57,155 bases of DNA. Origin: Anaerolineales bacterium (GTDB taxonomy: Bacteria; Chloroflexota; Anaerolineae; Anaerolineales; Villigracilaceae). Of this stretch, positions 16,593 through 23,583 are shown piece after piece (the stretch's first letter is position 1; each line of letters begins with the position of its first letter). The notes under the pieces are model-generated. The model was not told the DNA's origin and ran no database searches. It worked only from the letters and a program-made list of their open reading frames with translations. The stretch lies in contig JAFGMV010000109.1 of assembly GCA_016927315.1 (NCBI GenBank), positions 1 to 57,155 on the forward strand. Direction: 5' to 3'. The position numbers and the translations under genes are program-made.

Positions 16593-17438
16593 TTATCCTG
16601 CTCTGACAGCTGCAAAGCCTACTGCATCGGGTCCCAGATGGGTACCGATCAGGCTTGTCAGATTAACGATACGGATCTCGCGTGGCAGGGATTGGGCATC
16701 CCGGTTCATCCAGTCATTCAAGAAATATCGGGCCCGGCTTTCAGTATTTGTATGCAGGATAGCCAACTGCTGGAGCGGCCCCTGGTTCTCCGCAAATTGC
16801 AATAATCGTTCGGTTGCTTGTAAGGTTGTTCGGGCTGCACCAAGGGCTTTGACAGTTCCATTCTGTAATTGCACCAGGGGTTTGACGCTTAGTAGACCAC
16901 CTACGGCTGCCACAGGACTAGGTACCCGTCCGCTGCGGCGTAAAAATTCCATTGTATCCAGGGCGCCAGCGACGGTAATTCGCTGGCTTGTGTTTTGAAT
17001 GGCCTGCAGGGCTTTGGGTAGGCTACTGCTTTTCAGGATTTCATTTGCGGCGGCAAGTACCTGGAAACCGACACCCAGGGTGAGTTGTCCTGAATCTATA
17101 ATAGTTACCTTATCCTTTAATTCGACGGCAGCCTGACATGCAATATCAACAATACTGGTCAATGTTCCGGCAGTATGGATTGCAATTAGGTGATCGTAGC
17201 CAGCGGAAAATTGTTTTTGGAATGCTTTCAGGAAGGTGCCAATTGAGGGTGCTGCTGTTGTAGGGGCAGATCTCATCTCCGGTAGGCGCTGGTAGAATTC
17301 ATTGCGGGTAATATCCTGGCCATCAATATATTCCTTGCCCTCAATTACCAGAATGGCAGGGACAACTTCAATATTGTATATTTCAACCAGATCAACGGGC
17401 AGATCAGCGATACTATCTGTGACTAATCCAATCCTCAT
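16593..17438 (-). CDS. DegV family fatty-acid-binding protein (FakB-like), copy 1
   Basis: DegV/FakB proteins bind a fatty acid and present it to the kinase FakA, which phosphorylates the carboxylate for phospholipid synthesis. The 281-residue product begins IGLVTDSIADLP and continues DGQDITRNEFY, APTTAAPSIGTF and IHTAGTLTSIVD, which match the ligand loop and phosphate-binding positions of the family. The C-terminal half ends near GTHLGPDAVGF, the usual G-P motif. It lies 6 bases after another DegV gene and downstream of a FakA-like gene, so a FakA-FakB-FakB system is the obvious reading. No biochemical specificity can be inferred. Confidence 0.92.
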   Translation of the reverse strand: MRIGLVTDSIADLPVDLVEIYNIEVVPAILVIEGKEYIDGQDITRNEFYQRLPEMRSAPTTAAPSIGTFLKAFQKQFSAGYDHLIAIHTAGTLTSIVDIACQAAVELKDKVTIIDSGQLTLGVGFQVLAAANEILKSSSLPKALQAIQNTSQRITVAGALDTMEFLRRSGRVPSPVAAVGGLLSVKPLVQLQNGTVKALGAARTTLQATERLLQFAENQGPLQQLAILHTNTESRARYFLNDWMNRDAQSLPREIRIVNLTSLIGTHLGPDAVGFAAVRAG

Positions 17439-17444
17439 TTTTCT

Positions 17445-18269
17445 TTACTTCAGACTGTCCATAATAATCAGACCGGCACATTGAGGACCAAGAATAACAG
17501 AAAGAGTTGAGGATATCTCGAGTTCTGCAAATGGGACCTCTGGGTATTTTTCATTCATGTACTGGCGAAAAGGTCTTGTTTTGAAATAGGTTGCCATGGT
17601 GGATTTGATTAATCCTATCTGCTTGGGATGGTTGAACTCTTCAACAAATTCCTGAAAGGATTCCTGAAGGTGGCGCTGGGTGCGGACCTTTGACATGGGT
17701 GACAGATTTCCATCTTCGAGTGTGTACATCGGAAACAAACCAAGCATTTCCCCAACGATAGCCTGTGAGTGGGTCAGATAGCCAGCTTCTGAGAGGTAGG
17801 TTAAGTCCGGGATACAAAACATTGTGTAAATATGCTTCAGCGCCGAGCGAACAACCCGCTCAATTTTTACTAGGTCAGCTCCTTCCTCTGCAGCATGGGC
17901 TGCAACCTGTACCAGCCATCCCAAGCCAACTGAAGTAGTTTGGGAATCGATAATCTGGACATGAGCCCGGCCGGCATATTTTGCTTTGGCTTCTGCTGCA
18001 TGTTTGGCCGCCTGACTGAGAGATGCCGTTTGTGTAATAACTATGATTCCATCATAGCTTTTACTTAGTAAATTGTATTGATTCAGGAATTCTTGAGGGG
18101 AGAGGATTTGATGATTATCCGTTATTAAGTTGTTATACAACCCGGATTGATCTGAAGTGCCAGTAGTGAGAATGAGTTCAGGTGAGATCCTTTTGACAAG
18201 TTTCTCTCCTGTAAACCCGGATTGGGTAAATTGTGCTGTATTGTCTGTTAAAATGCAGACTTTGCTCAT
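17445..18269 (-). CDS. DegV family fatty-acid-binding protein (FakB-like), divergent copy 2
   Basis: This 274-residue paralogue starts VCILTDNTAQF and keeps the fold (VQIIDSQTTSVGLGWLV, then ILGPQCAGL near the end). It departs from copy 1 in the ligand-loop residues: QTASLSQAAKHA stands in place of the usual S-S/T-LSGTY type loop. Two FakB proteins with different chain preference are known to serve one FakA in other bacteria, so a divergent copy may take a different acyl chain. It sits 13 bases after the FakA-like gene and 6 bases before copy 1, all on one strand. No strong ribosome binding site precedes its ATG, consistent with coupling. Confidence 0.88.
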   Translation of the reverse strand: MSKVCILTDNTAQFTQSGFTGEKLVKRISPELILTTGTSDQSGLYNNLITDNHQILSPQEFLNQYNLLSKSYDGIIVITQTASLSQAAKHAAEAKAKYAGRAHVQIIDSQTTSVGLGWLVQVAAHAAEEGADLVKIERVVRSALKHIYTMFCIPDLTYLSEAGYLTHSQAIVGEMLGLFPMYTLEDGNLSPMSKVRTQRHLQESFQEFVEEFNHPKQIGLIKSTMATYFKTRPFRQYMNEKYPEVPFAELEISSTLSVILGPQCAGLIIMDSLK

Positions 18270-18282
18270 AGAATAACAGTAA

Positions 18283-19971
18283 TTATTCGACTGAGATGAT
18301 TAACTGGTAATGAGGTTGTCCACCATCCTGGATTTCGATTTCCTGGTTGGGATACTTAGCTCGGATAACATCACCCAGTTTATTGGTTTCGCTGTTCGAC
18401 AATCCTTCTCCATAGTAGAGTGTGATGAGCTCGTGTTCTTCAGTTTTGGCTTCTTCAAGCAGCCCCATGCAGGCCTCTTCAACCGATTTTGCGGCCAGTA
18501 TTAGTTTACCGTTTAACAATGCGATTACCTGATCTTTTTCAACTGCAACGCCATCAATTTCTACCGACCGGGTGGCGATCGTGATTTCACCTGTGTGGAC
18601 AGTGTTGAGTGCCGTGGTCATCTTTTCTGCAACACCCTTTAGGTTACCATCCGAGTTCAGGGAAAGCATAGCCGCCAATCCTTGGGGGATCGTTCGGCTT
18701 GGGATGACTTCCACCTGCTTGACGGTTACCTCTTTAGCCTGGTTGGATGTCATAATGATATTCTTATTGTTAGGCAGGATGATCACTTTATCTGTTGGCA
18801 GATTCTCAAAAGCAGCCAGAATTTCCTGCGTACTGGGATTCATGGTTTGCCCGCCTTCCACAATTGCGGCAACTCCCAAGCTGGCAAAGATACGGGAAAG
18901 ACCGCGCCCAGGGGATACAGCAACCACGGCAATCTGGTCGGGCCCAACAGGAGCCAGGTGGAGATGGTCACTGCCGGCTGACTTTTCAATCTCTTCCATT
19001 TGTGCCAGCAGGTTTTCCATAGCGACTTTTGTGATCGTGCCTAATTCCATTATGTAGTCAATGGGCTCATATCGTTTTTCGAGCGGTGTATGGATGTGCA
19101 TGCGATACATTCCATCGCCTTCGCCAACCTGGATTGATGTGCCCATCTTTTCCAGGTCACAGTAGAATTTTTCCAGGTCCATTTTTTCTTCTTTTGGGTA
19201 AAAGTCAACAACAACTTCAAAATCCTGACCGGGTTCAACGGTCTCCATAGTGTTCTCCATATCCAGTACGGAAAGGGGTTGTACGCTGATCAATGGGGCA
19301 TCAAGCGGTTCCCCATTTATATATCGCAGCATTCCCTCAAAAATAAAAAACAGACCTTTACCACCCGAGTCGACTACACCGGCTTGCTTGAGTACCGGGA
19401 GAAGAGTTGGTGTATTTTCTACAGATTCGTCGGCGGCCTTGACCGCAATTTCAAAGATTTTAAGAGGGTCTTGTGTATCCTTAAAAGCATTTTCTGTTGC
19501 GGCGGCAATATCTTTGGCAACAGTGAGAATGGTACCTTCAACCGGGCGGACGACACCTTTATAGGCTGTGTCTCGTGCTTCAGCAAAAGCTTTTACAAGT
19601 GTTTCTCCATCCAGGGTTTCCTTTTCTTGCAATGCCCGGGAAAAGCCGCGGCAAATCTGGGAGAGGATGACTCCTGAGTTGCCTCGTGCCCCCATCAATG
19701 CACCTTGCGAGACAGCGTTTATCATTTCTCCGATGTTGCGGTGTCCAAGGTCGGCAATCTCACCATAGGCAGATTGCATGGTCAGAACCATGTTTGTCCC
19801 TGTATCTCCATCCGGCACTGGAAAGACGTTCAGGGCATTGACGGTTTGTTGGTTGGTGCGTAACCATGTCAACCCTGCTTCAACCAGTTTTTTTAGCGCT
19901 TGCCCGTCTATTGGTTCCTGGCAGAACTTTGGTGAGTGCTTTTTTGAATCCGATGTCGTTTTCTCACCCAT
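18283..19971 (-). CDS. Fatty acid kinase catalytic subunit FakA-like (DAK2 domain)
   Basis: FakA phosphorylates FakB-bound fatty acids. The 562-residue protein opens with a DAK2 (dihydroxyacetone-kinase-like) domain, where NVFPVPDGDTGTNM holds the three metal-binding Asp residues and GARGNSGVILSQI is the nucleotide loop. The C-terminal half carries the middle and DegV-like domains found in FakA (VVAVSPGRGLSRIF and PNNKNIIM). Length is standard. CAGGAG precedes the ATG. The gene is behind asp23, and ahead of two degV genes, the same asp23-fakA neighbourhood as yloU-yloV in Bacillus. The symbol is withheld because the substrate is inferred from homology. Confidence 0.9.
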   Translation of the reverse strand: MGEKTTSDSKKHSPKFCQEPIDGQALKKLVEAGLTWLRTNQQTVNALNVFPVPDGDTGTNMVLTMQSAYGEIADLGHRNIGEMINAVSQGALMGARGNSGVILSQICRGFSRALQEKETLDGETLVKAFAEARDTAYKGVVRPVEGTILTVAKDIAAATENAFKDTQDPLKIFEIAVKAADESVENTPTLLPVLKQAGVVDSGGKGLFFIFEGMLRYINGEPLDAPLISVQPLSVLDMENTMETVEPGQDFEVVVDFYPKEEKMDLEKFYCDLEKMGTSIQVGEGDGMYRMHIHTPLEKRYEPIDYIMELGTITKVAMENLLAQMEEIEKSAGSDHLHLAPVGPDQIAVVAVSPGRGLSRIFASLGVAAIVEGGQTMNPSTQEILAAFENLPTDKVIILPNNKNIIMTSNQAKEVTVKQVEVIPSRTIPQGLAAMLSLNSDGNLKGVAEKMTTALNTVHTGEITIATRSVEIDGVAVEKDQVIALLNGKLILAAKSVEEACMGLLEEAKTEEHELITLYYGEGLSNSETNKLGDVIRAKYPNQEIEIQDGGQPHYQLIISVE

Positions 19972-20020
19972 AAAAACTCCTGGAATAATAAGTTTAATGT
20001 TATTCAGTATTAATCAAAAT

Positions 20021-20377
20021 TTAGTCCATATCACTTATGCGTAGCCCTGCTATGTGGATATTGATTGAGTTAACATGCAGGCCAAGCGTTTTTTCAACCT
20101 GGTATCGAACTGTGTCGGCAACGCTTGCGGCTACGGATGTGATGTGCGTACCATACTCAACGACAACATAAATTTCGATGTCAATGTTATCCCCATCGTA
20201 ATGAACAGTGACTCCTTTGGCTGGTTCACGGGTAATGGTTTGTGCCAACCCCTCAGCCAAATTCTTGGGCGCCAGTCCTACAATGCCGTAGGATTGCAGT
20301 GTAGCATGGTATGCAATGGTCGCCACGACATTTGGCGAAATATTGATACTGCCTAAATTTGTAGTCTCTTCACCCAT
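20021..20377 (-). CDS. Asp23/Gls24 family protein
   Basis: The 118-residue protein has the short Asp23/Gls24 fold (GSINISPNVVATIAYHA at the start, DIEIYVVVEYG in the middle, and VNSINIHIAGL near the end). Members are cytoplasmic proteins linked to envelope stress or alkaline shock in Firmicutes; those in other phyla are uncharacterised. It precedes the FakA-like gene by 49 bases on the same strand and is divergent from rpmB. AAAGGAA lies 8 bases before the ATG. Together with fakA it forms the conserved yloU-yloV pair. Confidence 0.92.
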   Translation of the reverse strand: MGEETTNLGSINISPNVVATIAYHATLQSYGIVGLAPKNLAEGLAQTITREPAKGVTVHYDGDNIDIEIYVVVEYGTHITSVAASVADTVRYQVEKTLGLHVNSINIHIAGLRISDMD

Positions 20378-20410
20378 GTTGGTTTCCTTTTGAGTTTATA
20401 ACAGTTTTCC

Positions 20411-20439
20411 TTGTTGAAGGATACGGTTTATGGTAAAAT
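20411..20439 (+). promoter_or_regulatory. Promoter of rpmB
   Basis: TTGTTG (20411-20416) and TAAAAT (20434-20439) are 17 bases apart, about 55 bases before the rpmB ATG. Confidence 0.55.
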
Positions 20440-20495
20440 GCTTTTCTTGGGCCTGAGGCCTACTATGCATTATTTTGTGGAAAGGATTATAAACG

Positions 20496-20681
20496 ATGGC
20501 GAAGTGTGCTCATTGCGGAAAAGCGACAACCTTCGGCCACAATCGGTCTTTCTCGATGCGTGCGACCAATCGTGCGTTTAAACCTAACTTGCAGAAAGTA
20601 ACCGTTTTTGAAAGTGGTCGTAAAGTTAAAAAGGTGCTGTGTGCCAAGTGCATCCGCACTTTGACGAAATCAGTTGCCTGA
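20496..20681 (+). CDS. rpmB: 50S ribosomal protein L28
   Basis: The 61-residue protein is L28 of the large ribosomal subunit, near the exit-site region. It is the zinc-binding form: CAHCGK near the start (Cys4 and Cys7) and CAKC near the end give a four-Cys site. The central RATNRAFKPNLQKV is the typical rRNA-binding segment. GGAAAGG precedes the ATG. It has its own promoter and terminator and is divergent from asp23, as in Bacillus where rpmB and yloU are adjacent. Confidence 0.97.
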   Translation: MAKCAHCGKATTFGHNRSFSMRATNRAFKPNLQKVTVFESGRKVKKVLCAKCIRTLTKSVA

Positions 20682-20709
20682 TTTGTTTATTATTTGATTT
20701 TATCAAAGG

Positions 20710-20734
20710 ATCACGGTTTATCCGTGATTTTTTG
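20710..20734 (+). terminator. Rho-independent terminator of rpmB
   Basis: ATCACGG and CCGTGAT form a 7-bp stem around a TTTAT loop, followed by TTTTTTG. It also lies between rpmB and the convergent rpe gene. Confidence 0.85.
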
Positions 20735-20746
20735 TTTAAATCAGCT

Positions 20747-21421
20747 TCAGCCTTTGATGATTGCCCTGCGCAGCGCCTCGATGCCGGCGGCTGAACCATT
20801 TGGGTTCCTGAAAATGAAACTGCCCGCGACAAAGGCAGTGGCGCCGGCATTCCACATGGACAATATGGTTTCATCGGTAATGCCACCATCAACCTCTATC
20901 CAGGCCGGTGAATTAATTTCATCCAGCATCTGGCGGACTTCTGCAACCTTGGCAATCGTTTCGGGTAAGAATTCCTGCCCGCCAAATCCCGGGTTGACGC
21001 ACATCACCAGCACCAGATCAACCAGGTGCAGGACAGGTTTGATAAAGCTTGCCGGTGTGCCTGGATTAATAGTAACCCCAGCCTTGCAATTTAGAGATTT
21101 GATCTGCTGAAGTGTGTTATGGAGATGTGGACAGGTTTCGACATGTACGTTAAGCAAAGCAGCGCCGGCTTCGGCATAGGCTTTCAGCAGCTGTTCCGGT
21201 TTTTCGATCATCAGGTGAACATCTAAAGGGAGTTTAGTCGCCCGATGGCAAGCATAGACGATAAATGGGCCCATTGTAATGTTCGGAACGAAATGTCCGT
21301 CCATAATGTCACAATGGATCCATTCGGCGCCAGCGGCTTCGACTTCTGCGATCTGTTCACCAAGACGTGTAAAATCAGCTGCGAGTAAAGAGGGGGCAAT
21401 AACGAACTCTTTTTTATTCAT
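20747..21421 (-). CDS. rpe: Ribulose-phosphate 3-epimerase
   Basis: Rpe interconverts ribulose 5-phosphate and xylulose 5-phosphate in the pentose phosphate pathway. The 224-residue TIM barrel shows APSLLAADF at the first strand, the metal ligands HCDIMDGHFVPN, DVHLMI, the loop MCVNPGFGGQEF and the acid EVDGGI, followed by the phosphate loop GSFIF. I chose the ATG at 21421 because it overlaps the kinase stop as ATGA and the true fold begins there; a longer frame would start inside the kinase. It is the last gene of a kinase-rpe pair. Confidence 0.96.
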   Translation of the reverse strand: MNKKEFVIAPSLLAADFTRLGEQIAEVEAAGAEWIHCDIMDGHFVPNITMGPFIVYACHRATKLPLDVHLMIEKPEQLLKAYAEAGAALLNVHVETCPHLHNTLQQIKSLNCKAGVTINPGTPASFIKPVLHLVDLVLVMCVNPGFGGQEFLPETIAKVAEVRQMLDEINSPAWIEVDGGITDETILSMWNAGATAFVAGSFIFRNPNGSAAGIEALRRAIIKG

Positions 21422-22527
21422 TGAATAGGTGGATACAGCCTGATGATAACCCATATCCAAAATGGCACCAGCCCAAACACAGCTATCAGGGCGATGAGGC
21501 CAAGCCCAACTGAAATCCAGTCTATGTTGGCATCGATATTTTCTGATTCAACAAATGCCGGGAGGATAGCAGCGTTGGAATATGGTATTGGATGTGAAAC
21601 AGGTTCTCGCTTCGCGCGTGTTGTGGGTCGTGATGGAGCCTGCACCGCAGCCTGATAGGCTGTTGATGCCTCCGGGGTAAGTGAAAGTGGTGAGGGGACA
21701 TCTGATTCGGTTCCAAATTTCAATAACACGCGCCCCAGTTGATCCGCAGTGCGGTAGCGGGCGGATGGCTCTTTGGAAAGCACTTTCATGGCTATTTGTT
21801 CCAGGGCCGGTGGAATGTCGGGTAGGTACTCATGAATGGGCACTGGCTCTGTATTCCGATGCATATGGGATAATGCTTCAACTGTGGTTGCGATAAACGG
21901 CAGGGAACCGGTTAGCATTTCATAAAGAACAACACCCAGTGAATAGACATCCGAGGCCGGGGAAGGGGCTTCGCCAGCCGCCTGCTCAGGAGAAAAATAT
22001 TGAGGGGAACCCCAAACGACATCATTATGTTCGTCGGGGTGAATAGTCGACAGGGCCCGGGCGATCCCGAAATCAGTTACTTTCAGCCGCTGGTCTGGGG
22101 TGACTAACATGTTTTGAGGTTTGATATCACAATGAACCAAGCCGGCGCGATGTGCATATCCAATACCGGCACAAGCCTGAACAATCAATGGAATAGCTTC
22201 CGGGATGGAGAAACGCCCGCGTTGTTTGATCATCGTTTTGAGATCAGTACCGGGTACATATTCCATCACCAGATACAGGAGCCCTTTTTCCAGGCCAAAA
22301 TCATGAACCGTGACAATATTGGGGTGGGAGAGATTCGCTGCTGCCCTGGCTTCCTGCCGAAAGCGACTCTGGAAAGAAGTGTTATCGGAGTAATTTTCGC
22401 GCAGCAACTTGATGGCAACGTCGCGTTCCAACATCAGGTCTCGGGCACGATATACAATCGCCATCCCGCCTGAACCGAATCTTTCAAGCAGTTTGTAACG
22501 ATTGTTTAAGACAGCACCTTCCATCAT
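21418..22527 (-). CDS. Membrane-anchored Ser/Thr protein kinase
   Basis: The 369-residue protein has a Hanks-type kinase domain: glycine loop GSGGMAIVY (18-26), Lys40, catalytic loop HCDIKPQN (Asp134), DFG (152-154) and SPEQAAG. The catalytic loop has Cys where Arg is usual (HRD), so this is a non-RD kinase that may not need activation-loop phosphorylation. After a polar linker with Ser/Thr and Pro, one membrane helix (about 337-360) ends the protein. There is no outside PASTA or other sensor, unlike PrkC. Its stop overlaps rpe. This kinase-rpe order matches the prkC region of Bacillus. Confidence 0.93.
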   Translation of the reverse strand: MMEGAVLNNRYKLLERFGSGGMAIVYRARDLMLERDVAIKLLRENYSDNTSFQSRFRQEARAAANLSHPNIVTVHDFGLEKGLLYLVMEYVPGTDLKTMIKQRGRFSIPEAIPLIVQACAGIGYAHRAGLVHCDIKPQNMLVTPDQRLKVTDFGIARALSTIHPDEHNDVVWGSPQYFSPEQAAGEAPSPASDVYSLGVVLYEMLTGSLPFIATTVEALSHMHRNTEPVPIHEYLPDIPPALEQIAMKVLSKEPSARYRTADQLGRVLLKFGTESDVPSPLSLTPEASTAYQAAVQAPSRPTTRAKREPVSHPIPYSNAAILPAFVESENIDANIDWISVGLGLIALIAVFGLVPFWIWVIIRLYPPIQ

Positions 22528-22566
22528 GATGGTCGATTATAACATGGGCATTATTTGATTTATACC

Positions 22567-22595
22567 TTGCAGTTGTGGTTTTGTAGCTCTATAAT
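22567..22595 (+). promoter_or_regulatory. Promoter of the SH3-DUF971 operon
   Basis: TTGCAG (22567-22572) and a consensus TATAAT (22590-22595) are 17 bases apart, 26 bases before the first start codon. Confidence 0.65.
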
Positions 22596-22621
22596 GATAA
22601 CTGATCTGGAAGAAGGCAGAA

Positions 22622-23116
22622 TTGAATTCTATGAAAAGTTTACGTGATCTGATTAACATTTGGGTGATCTTGGGTGCATTTGTGAGCGCACTTATTCTGC
22701 TGGTCATCAGCTTCCTGGCTATGGGGGTGAGGGCACAGGCTTCAAGGAATGTTATCGGGTTTGAACCAGCCGACCTGACAATAATACCCGGTCCGACGTC
22801 GACACCTGTGCCTCTGCCTACCTCCATCCCAGATCCATTGTTGTATGGGACGCTCACACCTGAGCCAGGGGTACTGGCGATCGGAGCCTATATTCAGATT
22901 ACCGGCACGAAAGGGGATGGCTTACGCCTACGGTCCGAACCGGGTCTGGATTCTGAACTTCTGTTCCTGGGGTATGATTCGGAAGTTTTCCAGGTACAGG
23001 ATGGGCCAATTGAAGCAGATGGGTACACCTGGTGGTACCTGGCCGCACCTTCATATGATGAAGGCCGGTCCGGGTGGGCGGCCGCTGATTTTCTGGGAGT
23101 TGTTCCTTCACCGTAA
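22622..23116 (+). CDS. Membrane-anchored bacterial SH3-domain protein
   Basis: The 164-residue protein has one N-terminal membrane helix (about 12-34), a short Thr/Pro linker with GPTSTPVPLPTS at about 60-71, and a C-terminal SH3b-like domain (GLRLRSEPGLDSELLFLGYDSEVFQ). Such domains often bind peptidoglycan or other wall components. The topology puts SH3b outside the cell. A TTG at 22622 has AAGG at 5 bases and is the likely start; an ATG at 22631 is too far from it. The gene leads a two-gene operon and is divergent from the kinase, which lacks an outside domain of its own. Confidence 0.8.
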   Translation: MNSMKSLRDLINIWVILGAFVSALILLVISFLAMGVRAQASRNVIGFEPADLTIIPGPTSTPVPLPTSIPDPLLYGTLTPEPGVLAIGAYIQITGTKGDGLRLRSEPGLDSELLFLGYDSEVFQVQDGPIEADGYTWWYLAAPSYDEGRSGWAAADFLGVVPSP

Positions 23117-23131
23117 TCAGGAGTAGGATGG

Positions 23132-23470
23132 ATGAAAGAAAAGGCTGCTGGAATCACAGCAAAGAAAAGTAACCAACAGGTAATCATCAGTTGGGCCGAT
23201 GGACATACCAGTCATTATCCTTTTGGATTGCTTAGAGCGGCGTGCCCATGTGCAAGCTGCCGGGGGGGACATGAGAACATGGGATCAGAGCCTGACCCTG
23301 AAGTATTTGATGTAGTAACGATCGACTCGCCTGCGACTCATCTTGAAACCATAAAGGCCGTTGGTTCCTATGCAATTATGATTGTCTGGGAAGACGGTCA
23401 TGATTACGGGATATATAACTGGCATTACCTGCGAGCCTTATGCCCGTGTGACGAATGCCGCGGCGGCTAA
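23132..23470 (+). CDS. DUF971-family protein with two CPCxxCRGG motifs
   Basis: The 112-residue protein belongs to DUF971 (related to the N-terminal domain of gamma-butyrobetaine hydroxylase), recognised by ISWADGHTSHYPFGLLR and IVWEDGHDYGIYNWHYLR. It carries two similar cysteine motifs, CPCASCRGG and CPCDECRGG. Six Cys could bind metal or an iron-sulfur cluster; members occur near Fe-S biogenesis genes in other genomes. No partner is visible here. It follows the SH3 gene by 15 bases, and a hairpin terminator ends the operon. Confidence 0.88.
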   Translation: MKEKAAGITAKKSNQQVIISWADGHTSHYPFGLLRAACPCASCRGGHENMGSEPDPEVFDVVTIDSPATHLETIKAVGSYAIMIVWEDGHDYGIYNWHYLRALCPCDECRGG

Positions 23471-23504
23471 TCCGAATTGACTGGTTACTGACAAGCCTGG
23501 ACAA

Positions 23505-23542
23505 ACAAGAACAAGCGGCTGTTCAAAACCACTTGTTCTTGT
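23505..23542. terminator. Bidirectional hairpin terminator
   Basis: ACAAGAACAAG pairs with CTTGTTCTTGT (11 bp). It is followed by TTT on the plus side, and by TTTGT on the minus side, between convergent genes. Confidence 0.75.
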
Positions 23543-23583
23543 TTTCAGGTATGAAAACCGTTTGCGCTTCCAACACTCACAGG

